From positions 248,001-312,000 of the forward strand of contig JBGAQH010000004.1 in the NCBI GenBank assembly GCA_044220875.1: DNA of 64,000 nt, written 5' to 3'. Numbering within the stretch: position 1 is the first letter of the stretch; each line of letters opens with the position of its first letter. Origin of the DNA: JAEUIT01 sp044220875 (GTDB lineage Bacteria > Planctomycetota > Phycisphaerae > Phycisphaerales > SM1A02). The notes below the pieces were generated by a model, which saw nothing but the letters and a program-made list of their open reading frames with translations, was not told the origin of the DNA and made no database searches. The position numbers were made by a program, and so were the translations under genes. Shown in pieces: positions 18,596 to 26,212 of this stretch.

Positions 18596-19527
18596 GCCCG
18601 GACCTCCATCGCCCGCATCCGATCGGTGCAGGCCTCGGCGATGGTGAGATCGATGACGTCGATGGTGCCGCCCGGCACGGCCAGCCGGACGCGGTCGAGG
18701 AGTTCGCGGGTGAAGTTCCGGACGGTCACGACGACGGCGCCGTCGGCGTGGGTGACGTGGACCGTTTCGGGCGGCGGCTTGAAGGAGGTCGGCTCGGGCC
18801 GCAGCACGAGGCGCTTCGTCTGCGAGACGAGGTCGTCGGTGGCGCACTCCTCGACGATCCGCCCACCCTCGATGAAGGCGATTCGATCGGTGAGGCGGGC
18901 GAGGTCGCCGAGCGAGTGGCTCGCGACGAGCATCGCCGAGCCGAGTTCGCTTCGCATGCGGGCGAGGATCGCCAGGATGGCGTCGTGCGAGACGGCGTCG
19001 ACGCCAAGCAACGGCTCATCGAGGAGCAGGAGTTCCGGCCGATGCGAGAGGCCGAGGACGAAGGCCAGGCGGGCCTGCATGCCGCGCGAGAGGGCGGTCA
19101 CCTTCTTCGATCGGTCGAGTCCGAGGTCGGCGACGAGGGAGTCCGACCACGCGGCATCGAAGTGCGGCTGGAGCTTGCCGACGTAGTCGATCGCGCTCCC
19201 GACGGTCATCCAGTCGTAGACCGAAAGCTGGTCGGGCACGTAGCCGGTGCGGGAGAGAAAGTCCCGGTCTTCGATCGGCGCCGGCAAGCGGCGCACGCTG
19301 CCGGCGTCGGGCATCTCCATGCCGAGGAGGATGCGGAAGAGCGTGCTCTTGCCCGCGCCATTTCGGCCGACGAGTCCCATGGCGACGCCGGGCTCGATGG
19401 TGAGATCGAGACCGTTGAGGGCGTGGGTCTTTCCGTACCGCATCCGCAGGTTCGAGCAGGTGAGCCCGAGGCCCGCGGCCCGGCTCTCCGAGGACGTCGC
19501 AACCGCCGGCGTTCCGTCACTGGTCAT
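18592..19527 (-). CDS. ABC transporter ATP-binding protein of the six-permease operon
   Basis: A 311-residue ATPase: Walker A GRNGAGKST at 54-62, signature ALSRGM at 145-150 (non-canonical LSGGQ, as in the YtrB/BcrA-type exporters), Walker B LLLLDEP at 167-172 and H-loop VASHSLGD. About 80 residues after the nucleotide-binding core form a C-terminal accessory domain (from KRLVLRPEP). The start is set by a perfect Shine-Dalgarno, AAGGAGG, 6 nt before ATG, inside the end of the GntR gene (11-nt overlap). It is the only ATPase for six permeases, so it presumably energises one or several alternative complexes. Confidence 0.92.
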   Translation of the reverse strand: MTSDGTPAVATSSESRAAGLGLTCSNLRMRYGKTHALNGLDLTIEPGVAMGLVGRNGAGKSTLFRILLGMEMPDAGSVRRLPAPIEDRDFLSRTGYVPDQLSVYDWMTVGSAIDYVGKLQPHFDAAWSDSLVADLGLDRSKKVTALSRGMQARLAFVLGLSHRPELLLLDEPLLGVDAVSHDAILAILARMRSELGSAMLVASHSLGDLARLTDRIAFIEGGRIVEECATDDLVSQTKRLVLRPEPTSFKPPPETVHVTHADGAVVVTVRNFTRELLDRVRLAVPGGTIDVIDLTIAEACTDRMRAMEVRA

Positions 19528-19948
19528 CACGAGCCTCCTTCGCGCCGGACTCGCCGGCAAGCTTCTTCGCCCGCTTGAGCAGGGCCTCGAACCGATCGTC
19601 GGTCAGTCCGACCGCGCGGGCATGCCGCACCGCATCGGCCAGCCGCGACAACACCGCGTCCTCGCCGACCGCCTTGGCCGACTGTCGCGTTCCGCCCAGG
19701 ACCACCATGCCGCGCCCCCTTTCGCTGGTGACGAGCCCCTCGCGCTCGAGCTCGCTGAAGGCCTTCTGCACCGTGTTCGGATTGACGCCCAGCTCCTCGG
19801 CGACGGTGCGCACGCTGGGCAGGAGGTCCCCCTTCGCGATCGCCCCGCGGGCGATGCCGGCCCGAAGTCCGTCGACGATCTGCCGGAAGATCGGCACCGC
19901 GCTGTCGGCGTGCAGGACAAAGCCCAAGGGGATGCCGGGAGGCGTCAT
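19517..19948 (-). CDS. GntR family transcriptional regulator, YtrA-like
   Basis: A 143-residue protein with the winged helix-turn-helix of GntR regulators at about 16-85 (PIFRQIVDGLRAGIARG...LPSVRTVAEELGVNPNTVQKAF, then the wing EGLVTSERGRGMVV) and only a short ~55-residue helical C-terminal arm instead of a ligand domain, which is the YtrA subfamily architecture. YtrA-type regulators repress ABC-transporter operons they head, typically in response to cell-envelope stress. It is the first gene of the operon. A perfect inverted repeat touches its start codon, so autoregulation is likely. No Shine-Dalgarno precedes the ATG. Confidence 0.9.
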   Translation of the reverse strand: MTPPGIPLGFVLHADSAVPIFRQIVDGLRAGIARGAIAKGDLLPSVRTVAEELGVNPNTVQKAFSELEREGLVTSERGRGMVVLGGTRQSAKAVGEDAVLSRLADAVRHARAVGLTDDRFEALLKRAKKLAGESGAKEARDDQ

Positions 19949-19949
19949 G

Positions 19950-19971
19950 GTGTACTAGTGTAGTAGTACAC
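19950..19971. promoter_or_regulatory. Probable GntR operator overlapping a leaderless promoter
   Basis: A perfect inverted repeat, GTGTACTA - 6 nt - TAGTACAC, ending one base before the start codon of the GntR gene. On the minus strand TACACT within the repeat lies 8 nt before the ATG and fits a -10 box, so the repressor site and the -10 would coincide and the mRNA would start at or near the ATG. The site is strikingly AT-richer than its surroundings. That it binds the adjacent GntR protein is inference. Confidence 0.65.
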
Positions 19972-20149
19972 ACGCAGGCGTCAACCGTGCGCCCTGAAAA
20001 TTGCATCGACGACGATCGGCTGCACCTGCCCAACGGAAAGTACGGGGTGCGGGCACGGCGGCGGGGGAATCGCGGGCACCCCGCGTCAGGCGGGAGCCCC
20101 TCCACCGCGAATCTCGACGAGTCCCGAGCGGTTCGCCGATGTCGGATCC

Positions 20150-20764
20150 ATGCTTGATCCAACACTCGCCACCGCACTTGAGATCCTTCGCGCGATCGAT
20201 GAACGGCTGGTGGCCATGGACCACCCCACCGAGGCGGCCCGGATGACGTATTGCATCAGTCCCGCGGAGCTGTGGCTCTCGACGGGGGCGACCTTCCAGA
20301 ACCACAACCTCGGCGAGGTGAGCTTCTCCCTCATGACGTCGGCCAGCTCGCTGGTCATGACCATTGCGTCAGGCACCTCCCAGGCGGACATCATCGACTA
20401 CGTCAACTCGCTCGGGCTCGGCATCCAGGCCTCCCAGGAGCCGATCGACACCTCACGAATGCGGCTCCGAGCGGCCGGCACCTCGTCCGCGTTCGTCTGC
20501 GTCGAGCAGCTCGACTCCCTCAACGTCCCCCGGATCTACGACGCCTGGGACGGAGGCGCCCCCCAGACATCGCTATGTGACGAGGGAGAGCTCACCGAGC
20601 AGATCTCGCCGGCGGACCTGGATTGCGACGGAAAGGTCGGGCCGACCGACCTGGCCATCCTCGCCGAGGCCTGGGGGAGCCGGAAGAGCGCCGCCGACCT
20701 CGACGGCTCCGCCACGGTCGACGCTCCCGATCTCGCGATTCTCTTGGGCGCGTGGACGTCCTAA
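20150..20764 (+). CDS. Dockerin-tagged protein with flagellin-insert-like segment, no signal peptide
   Basis: A 204-residue protein. The segment at about residues 55-125 (EVSFSLMTSASSLVMTIASGTSQADIIDYVNSL, then a two-strand RMRLRAAGTSSAFV) resembles the IN motifs inserted in flagellins and FliD-type filament proteins. The C-terminus (about 147-204) is a degenerate pair of dockerin-like calcium loops (DLDCDGKVGPTDLA, DLDGSATVDAPDLA). There is no signal peptide, unusual for a tagged protein here, and no Shine-Dalgarno before the ATG at 20150. It may be a fragment of a larger secreted protein, or be exported through another route. Function not assigned. Confidence 0.5.
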   Translation: MLDPTLATALEILRAIDERLVAMDHPTEAARMTYCISPAELWLSTGATFQNHNLGEVSFSLMTSASSLVMTIASGTSQADIIDYVNSLGLGIQASQEPIDTSRMRLRAAGTSSAFVCVEQLDSLNVPRIYDAWDGGAPQTSLCDEGELTEQISPADLDCDGKVGPTDLAILAEAWGSRKSAADLDGSATVDAPDLAILLGAWTS

Positions 20765-20850
20765 CGCGTCGCGCATTGTCCGTATTCACTCACCACAACC
20801 GCACACCAAACGCGCACGACGCCACTGCCACTCCTCACCCACTCTCGTTG

Positions 20851-20892
20851 CCCCCTCTGTGCCCCCTCTGTGTCCTCTGTGCCCTCTGTGGT
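20851..20892. repeat. Short tandem repeat of CCCTCTGTG units
   Basis: Four adjoining units of about 10 nt (CCCCTCTGTG twice, then TCCTCTGTG and CCCTCTGTG) in the 171-nt gap between the dockerin-tagged gene and the E2 gene. All are pyrimidine-biased on the plus strand. Similar CTCTGTG strings occur as dispersed repeats in other environmental bacterial genomes from memory; I cannot confirm identity. Confidence 0.6.
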
Positions 20893-20935
20893 GAGGTGGG
20901 CGAAAGGAATCACCCGAGCCGCGGCCGAACCACGC

Positions 20936-22225
20936 TCACACCATCAACGCCGTCGGTCCCTCAATCAGCGACTTCAGCGTCTTCAGGTACTCCGCAGCCA
21001 TCGCCCCGTCGATCACGCGGTGGTCAAGCGAGAGCGTCGCCTGCATCTCCCAGCCGACGGCGAGCTGGTGGTTCCGCACCACCGGCTGCTCGATCGCGGC
21101 GCCACAGGCGAGGATCGCCGAGTTGGGCGGGTTGATGATCGCGGTGAAGTGCTCGACGCCGAACATGCCGAGGTTCGAGATCGTGAAGGTCGCGGCGTTC
21201 ATCTCGTCCATTGAGAGACCCTTGGTGCGGGCCTTCTCGGCGAGATGCTTGGCGTCGGAGGAGATCTGCCGGAGGCTCTTCTGGTCGGCGTTCCTGATGA
21301 CGCCGACGACGAGTCCGCCGCCGCGCTCCTCGGGGAGGGAGATGGCGATGCCGACGTTCACCTCGCCGTGGATTACGATCGACTCGCCGGCGAAGCTCGC
21401 GTTGAAGTAGGGGTGCTTGGCCATCGCCAGCGCACAGGCCCGGACGAGGAAGTCGTTCACCGAGAGCTTGATGCCGTAGTCGGCGAGCGAGTCGTTCACC
21501 TTGCCGCGGAGGGCGATGATCTCATCCATCGCGAACCGCATTGTGACCTGGTAGTGCGGGATCGTCGTCTTGCTCTCGACGAGCCGACGGGCGATCGTCT
21601 GCCGCATGCCGCTGAGGGCGACGCTGCGCCCGGTGAGCGGAGCGAGGGCCGATGCGGCCGGCGACGCCGGCGGAACCGCGGGCCGCGAGAGGGCGAGGGC
21701 CGAACCGGTCGAGATCATGGCCGCGCCGCGGGCGCTCGTCACGTTCTCCGTCGCGGCGATGACGTCACGCTTGATGATGCGGCCGGCCGGTCCCGAACCG
21801 CGGACCGCGCCGAGGTCGATCCCCTGCTCCTCCGCCATCCGTCGGGCCACGGGACTGACCCGCATCCGCCGACCGTTGCCGTCCGTGACCTGCACCTCGT
21901 CGACGCCCGGCGCGGCGACCGCGGGCGCCGCGGCGCTCGTGGCCGCGTCTCCCGTCGCGCCCGCCGCGACCGTCGCCGGATCCTCGTTCTTCCCGGCGAG
22001 CACCGCGATCGTCGTCCCCACCTTCACCTGCTTCCCGGCCTCGATCAGGATCTTCGCGATCGTGCCGTCGTCGAAGCACTGCATCTCCATCGTTGCCTTG
22101 TCGGTCTCGATGTCGGCGAGCACGTCGCCGGAGCGGACCTTGTCGCCTTCCTTGACGTTCCAGCGGATGACGGTGCCGGCCTCCATGGTGTCGGAGAGTC
22201 GCGGCATGGTGAGGGTGATGGGCAT
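20936..22225 (-). CDS. pdhC: Pyruvate dehydrogenase E2, dihydrolipoamide acetyltransferase
   Basis: A 429-residue E2 core protein. One lipoyl domain at 1-78 with the lipoylated Lys43 in ETDKATMEM; an Ala/Pro linker; a peripheral subunit-binding domain at about 118-155 (RVSPVARRMAEEQGIDL.. GSGPAGRIIKRDV); and the catalytic domain from about 195, ending with the active-site motif LDHRVIDG. It accepts acetyl groups from E1 and passes them to CoA. It is the last gene of an E1a-E1b-E2 run on the minus strand; the E3 lipoamide dehydrogenase is not in the window. The gap to E1b is 57 nt, so it is probably co-transcribed. Confidence 0.95.
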   Translation of the reverse strand: MPITLTMPRLSDTMEAGTVIRWNVKEGDKVRSGDVLADIETDKATMEMQCFDDGTIAKILIEAGKQVKVGTTIAVLAGKNEDPATVAAGATGDAATSAAAPAVAAPGVDEVQVTDGNGRRMRVSPVARRMAEEQGIDLGAVRGSGPAGRIIKRDVIAATENVTSARGAAMISTGSALALSRPAVPPASPAASALAPLTGRSVALSGMRQTIARRLVESKTTIPHYQVTMRFAMDEIIALRGKVNDSLADYGIKLSVNDFLVRACALAMAKHPYFNASFAGESIVIHGEVNVGIAISLPEERGGGLVVGVIRNADQKSLRQISSDAKHLAEKARTKGLSMDEMNAATFTISNLGMFGVEHFTAIINPPNSAILACGAAIEQPVVRNHQLAVGWEMQATLSLDHRVIDGAMAAEYLKTLKSLIEGPTALMV

Positions 22226-22275
22226 GGTGGGCGGCCCCGAATGCAGACCTGGACGCGGAAGGGACGGAACGCGAG

Positions 22276-22286
22276 CGAACTGTTAG
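22276..22286 (-). repeat. Exact copy of CTAACAGTTCG at the E1b stop codon
   Basis: Minus-strand copy whose TAA (22285-22283) is the stop codon of the E1-beta gene. It is followed by CTCGC, extending the match with the copy at 36159. Confidence 0.6.
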
Positions 22287-23323
22287 ATCCTGTAGGTGAC
22301 CGTGCGCACGGCCTGGCAGATCTTGCGGGCGTTCGGGAGCATCTCCTGCTCGAGGTTGAACGCGTAGGGCGCCGGCACGTCGTCGCTGTGGACGCGCACG
22401 ACCGGATGGTCGAGGTCGTCGAAGCAGTGCAGCGAGACCTGGGCCGCGACCTCGGAGCCGGGCGACGCGAACGACCAGGACTGGTCGACGACGACGCAGG
22501 CGTTGGTCTTCCGCACCGAGGCGAAGACCGTCTCCCAGTCCATCGGCCGGATCGTCCGGCCGTCGATCACCTCGCAGGAGATCCCCTCCTTGGCGAGGGC
22601 CTCGGCGGCCTCAAGGCAGAAGTGCACGGGCCGGCCCCACGAGACGAGCGTCACGTCGGTGCCGACGCGGCGGACTGCGGCCTTCCCGAACGGAATCAGG
22701 TACTCCTCCTCGGGCACGTGACCCTTGAAGGAGAGGAGCCGCTCGCTCTCGAGGAAGAAGACCGGATCGTCGTCGCGGATGGCCGACTTCATGAGCCCCT
22801 TCGCGTCATAGGGGTTCGACGGCATCGCCATCTTGAGGCCGGGCACGTTCGAGAAGAGCCCCTCGACGCACCAGCTGTGGGTCGAGCCGAGCTGGCCGCC
22901 GGCGCCGTCGTTGCCGCGGAAGACGATCGGGCAGCCGAACTGGCCGCCGGACATGTACAGCATCTTCGGGGCGTTGTTGAGGATCGGGTCGGCGGCGACG
23001 AGCGAGAAGCTCCACGACATGAACTCGACGATCGGCCGCAGGCCCATCATGGCCGAGCCGATCGCCATGCCGGCGAAGCCCGACTCGGAGATGGGCATGT
23101 CGATCACGCGCCGCGGGCCGAACTCCTCGAGCATGCCGCGCGAGACCTTGTAGGCGCCGTTGTACTGGGCGACCTCCTCGCCGAGGAGATAGACGCGGAC
23201 GTCGCGGCGCATCTCCTCGCTCATCGCCTCGCGCACCGCGTCGCGGAACTCGATCTCGCGGGGATGTGAGGCAAGGCCGAGCGGTCCCGACAGCGGGACG
23301 GCGTCAAGAACGATCGCGGTCAT
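22283..23323 (-). CDS. pdhB: Pyruvate dehydrogenase E1 component, beta subunit
   Basis: A 346-residue transketolase-like beta subunit: REIEFRDAVREAMSEEM at the start, the pyrimidine-binding region with LGEEVAQYNGAYKVSRGM containing the conserved Glu that activates thiamine diphosphate, and the GNDGAGGQLGSTHSW segment and terminal EVAAQVSLHCFDDLD. Together with the alpha subunit it decarboxylates pyruvate and acetylates the E2 lipoyl arm. The start overlaps the alpha-subunit stop by 4 nt. The stop codon lies within a copy of the repeated 11-mer CTAACAGTTCG. Confidence 0.96.
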   Translation of the reverse strand: MTAIVLDAVPLSGPLGLASHPREIEFRDAVREAMSEEMRRDVRVYLLGEEVAQYNGAYKVSRGMLEEFGPRRVIDMPISESGFAGMAIGSAMMGLRPIVEFMSWSFSLVAADPILNNAPKMLYMSGGQFGCPIVFRGNDGAGGQLGSTHSWCVEGLFSNVPGLKMAMPSNPYDAKGLMKSAIRDDDPVFFLESERLLSFKGHVPEEEYLIPFGKAAVRRVGTDVTLVSWGRPVHFCLEAAEALAKEGISCEVIDGRTIRPMDWETVFASVRKTNACVVVDQSWSFASPGSEVAAQVSLHCFDDLDHPVVRVHSDDVPAPYAFNLEQEMLPNARKICQAVRTVTYRI

Positions 23324-24441
23324 TGCATCTCCCGGAGCATGAGCGGCAGGCTGGTGCCGGTGTAGGGTCCCCACCGCTCGACATAGACGTCGTGATAGAG
23401 CTCGGCGATCGAGGGCACGGGACTCGCGTCGGCCCACGCCACGCACTCGCGGACCTCGTCGCGCACCGAGTCGATCATCGTCTCGTACTCGGCGTCGGTG
23501 AGGAGCTTCGCGTCCTTGAGGTGCCGCTCGAGCTTGCCGATCGGATCGTGCTGCTCGTATTGCTCCTCCTCCTCCCGCGTGCGGTACTTGCGGGGGTCGG
23601 ACATCGAATGGCCCTTGTATCGATAGGTCCGCATGTCGACCATCGCCGGCCGCGAGTTGGCCCGGCAGCGGTCGATCAGGTCCTTCATCGCGTCATAGAC
23701 GTGGATCACGTCCATCCCGTTGATCTCGACCCCCTCGATGCCGTAGCCGGCGGCCTTGGAGATGATCCGGTCGGCCATGGTCGTGCCGCGCTCGATGGCG
23801 GTGCCCATCGAATAGCCGTTGTTCTCGACGACGAAGATCACCGGAAGATTGAGGAGGCCGGCGAGGTTCTGGGCCTCGTGGAACGCTCCCTGATTCAGGG
23901 CGCCGTCGCCGAGGAAGCAGAGCGTGACCCGATCGGACTTGCCGCCGTTGATCACCTCGTCCTCGTACTTCGTCGCGAAGGCGAGCCCCGCCCCAAGCGG
24001 CGTCTGGGCGCCGACGATGCCGTGGCCGCCGAAGAGGTTGTTGGCCTTGTCGAACATGTGCATCGAGCCGCCCTTGCCCTTCGCACATCCGCCGATCTTG
24101 CCGAACATCTCCGCCATGCAGTACTTGGGGGCCATGCCGCGGGCCAGGGCGTGGCCGTGGTCGCGATAGGCGGTGACGAGCGGGTCCTTGTGCTCCATCG
24201 CCGCGACGCAACCGACGGCGACCGCCTCCTGGCCGATGTAGACGTGGCAGAATCCGCCGATCTTCTTGTCCTGGTACGCCTGCATGCAGCGGACCTCGAA
24301 CTCGCGGATCAGCCACATGTCGCGGAGCCACCGTTTGAGCGTGGCCGCCGGGATCTCCTTGCGCTTCAGCGGTCGCGCCGAGGGCGCGAGAAACGAAGCG
24401 AGGTCGGTCGCCTTGGAGGCGGCCTTCGAAACGGATGACAT
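23320..24441 (-). CDS. pdhA: Pyruvate dehydrogenase E1 component, alpha subunit
   Basis: A 373-residue alpha subunit. The thiamine-diphosphate motif runs from GDGALNQGAFHEAQN to the NN of VVENNGYSMGT; YRDHGHALARG and KGKGGSMHMF are the other family landmarks, and the phosphorylation-loop region YRYKGHSMSDP is conserved. First gene of the operon, with 332 nt to the divergent phosphatase gene. A plausible promoter (TTGCCT - 18 nt - TATAAA) lies about 130 nt upstream of the start. The ATG chosen (MSSVSKAASK) leaves a ~30-residue flexible N-terminus before the conserved fold. Confidence 0.96.
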   Translation of the reverse strand: MSSVSKAASKATDLASFLAPSARPLKRKEIPAATLKRWLRDMWLIREFEVRCMQAYQDKKIGGFCHVYIGQEAVAVGCVAAMEHKDPLVTAYRDHGHALARGMAPKYCMAEMFGKIGGCAKGKGGSMHMFDKANNLFGGHGIVGAQTPLGAGLAFATKYEDEVINGGKSDRVTLCFLGDGALNQGAFHEAQNLAGLLNLPVIFVVENNGYSMGTAIERGTTMADRIISKAAGYGIEGVEINGMDVIHVYDAMKDLIDRCRANSRPAMVDMRTYRYKGHSMSDPRKYRTREEEEQYEQHDPIGKLERHLKDAKLLTDAEYETMIDSVRDEVRECVAWADASPVPSIAELYHDVYVERWGPYTGTSLPLMLREMQ

Positions 24442-24571
24442 CGGGTGAGGTGTCCTGTAGCGATCGACCGACGGCGCGGCTCTCCGACTCCGACGTCGGC
24501 AGCGACCGCCTATCGACACAGCGCGAGCGATTGCTCGACGACTGCCCGGCCGAAAACGGCGCGAGTCGTCT

Positions 24572-24601
24572 TTTATAGGGGAAGCCGGGGGGGCGAGGCA
24601 A
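24572..24601 (-). promoter_or_regulatory. Predicted sigma70-like promoter of the pdh operon
   Basis: On the minus strand, TTGCCT (24601-24596), an 18-nt spacer and TATAAA (24577-24572). It sits in the 332-nt divergent gap 24442-24773 and would give a leader of about 125 nt before pdhA. The TATAAA is conspicuous against the local GC content. Confidence 0.45.
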
Positions 24602-24697
24602 CCGTCCGGTCCCAATCGGCCTCGCTCGCCGTCAGGTCGGAGGGCCGACGGGACGCCTCTTCGACCCTGTCGGGAGTTCACCCCCTTCCCGGGACCG

Positions 24698-24703
24698 TAC
24701 AAT
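24698..24703 (+). promoter_or_regulatory. -10-like hexamer for the phosphatase gene
   Basis: TACAAT on the plus strand, about 70 nt before the chosen ATG at 24774 (35 nt before an alternative GTG at 24738). The -35 region is not convincing. The rest of the gap 24442-24773 shows nothing else I can name. Confidence 0.3.
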
Positions 24704-24773
24704 CGGCCCCCACTGATCGCCGAGCCGCACCGCGTGGGTGGCCGACCGACCGATTCACCCGGCAGGGCCACCG

Positions 24774-26180
24774 ATGCGGGCCGAACGATTTCGACGCCGA
24801 GAAGAGACCCCGGGCGACCTCACCGAGGCGATCGCCGAGGCTCGCGCGACCCGCGTCAGCGCCGGGTTCTTCGGGATCTGCGGCCTGAGCCTCGTGGCGG
24901 GATGCGTGGCCATCGGCGTCGCTTCGACGCAGGAGGACACGCCGGCCAAGATCGTCTACGGCATCGCGGCAGCGATCCTGATCGTCGCCGCGTTCGCCGA
25001 AACCGTGATCTCCCTGCGGGCGAAGGTCACGGCGAAGGACCGAGAGCGCGCCGCCGCCCGCGTCGTCATCGTCTCGATGGCGGTCGGCCTCGTCGCGTGT
25101 GCCCTGCACCAGTGGCTCGCCCCGCCCCCCTCGCGCGACCTGGCGATGTGGCTCATCTACGGCGGCGTCTTCGCGTGCGCCGCGGCGCTGGTCATGCCGT
25201 GGAGCGCCACCGACGCCGCGACCGCGACGCTGCCGGTCTTCCTCGCGTGGCTGGTCACGATCGCGGTCGTTCCCAACAGCAAGCTCGAGACCTTCGGCAT
25301 CCTCTCGCTCGCCTTCATGGGCGTGGTCGTCGCGGCGATTCCCGTCTGGCTCGGATATCTCAGTGAGCGGAAGTTCAAGGACGACGACGAGCGGGCGGCG
25401 CTCTCGCGCGAGGTCTCGCACACCCGCGACGAGCTCGGTCGGGCCCGCATCGTGCACGACGCGATGTTCAAGCCGCCGCTCGAGGAGGGACCGGTCGAGG
25501 TCACCTATCGCTACGACCCGCTCCGCGAGATCGGCGGCGACTTCGTCCACATCCTCCGCTGCCCGCGCACCGATCGCGTGACGACGACGGTGATCGACGT
25601 CTCGGGCCACGGCCTCGCCGCGGCGCTCACGGTGAACCGGCTTTTCGGCGAACTCGAGCGCGTGATCGCGGAGGCCCGCGGCGACGTCACCCCGGCCGAC
25701 CTGATGACGCAGCTCAACCGGTACATCCACCTGACGATGAGCGCCCACTCGATGTTCGCGACCGCCGCGTGCGTCCAGGTCGATCCGCGCGTGCGGCAGG
25801 TGAGCTGGGTCGTCGCCGGCCATCCCCCGCCGCTGATGCGGACCCGCAGCGGCAGGGTCGAGCGGCTCGACTGCACGACGCTGGTGCTCGGCGCGGCGCC
25901 GCCGGAGTGCTTCGACACCGAGCAGCAGACCCGGTCGATCGAGCCCGGCGACTGCGTGATCATCTACACCGACGGGACCTTTGAGGCCCGATGCCCGACC
26001 GGCGAGCGGTTCGGGCTGAAGAAGCTCGAGGAGTCGGTGGCCTTCGATCCGCCGCCGCGCGACTTCCCGACCTTCCTCGCCAACCTCGTGGCCCGATACC
26101 ACGAGGGCAATCCCGACGACGACCTGCTCGTCGCCCAGATCACCTTCCGCGGCGGGGCGCGGACGGTGGTGGCCGGCTAA
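24774..26180 (+). CDS. Membrane-bound SpoIIE-type PPM serine phosphatase
   Basis: A 468-residue protein. Six hydrophobic segments span about 30-196, a short charged helix (200-225) links to a PPM/SpoIIE phosphatase domain at about 238-460. Metal-binding and core motifs are present: IGGDF (253-257), DVSGHGLAAAL (275-285), AGHPPPLM, YTDGTFEA and a final DDD. Such enzymes dephosphorylate anti-anti-sigma factors in partner-switching cascades, here with a membrane sensor module. No STAS or RsbW-like kinase gene is nearby. A GTG at 24738 could add 12 residues. The TAA stop lies in a copy of the repeated 11-mer. Convergent with the S41 protease gene. Confidence 0.88.
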   Translation: MRAERFRRREETPGDLTEAIAEARATRVSAGFFGICGLSLVAGCVAIGVASTQEDTPAKIVYGIAAAILIVAAFAETVISLRAKVTAKDRERAAARVVIVSMAVGLVACALHQWLAPPPSRDLAMWLIYGGVFACAAALVMPWSATDAATATLPVFLAWLVTIAVVPNSKLETFGILSLAFMGVVVAAIPVWLGYLSERKFKDDDERAALSREVSHTRDELGRARIVHDAMFKPPLEEGPVEVTYRYDPLREIGGDFVHILRCPRTDRVTTTVIDVSGHGLAAALTVNRLFGELERVIAEARGDVTPADLMTQLNRYIHLTMSAHSMFATAACVQVDPRVRQVSWVVAGHPPPLMRTRSGRVERLDCTTLVLGAAPPECFDTEQQTRSIEPGDCVIIYTDGTFEARCPTGERFGLKKLEESVAFDPPPRDFPTFLANLVARYHEGNPDDDLLVAQITFRGGARTVVAG

Positions 26181-26187
26181 CAGTTCG
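26177..26187 (+). repeat. Exact copy of CTAACAGTTCG at the phosphatase stop codon
   Basis: The TAA at 26178-26180 is the stop codon. The following TTCACGACG resembles the sequence after the pssA stop at 3575. Confidence 0.6.
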
Positions 26188-26212
26188 TTCACGACGGCGC
26201 GACGCCGTCGGC

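Noticed and set aside
21245..23269. A 674-codon plus-strand open frame opposite pdhC/pdhB
   Set aside because: Its product is an Arg/Asp/His-rich shadow of the real E2 and E1-beta genes on the other strand; no domain and no codon-usage support.
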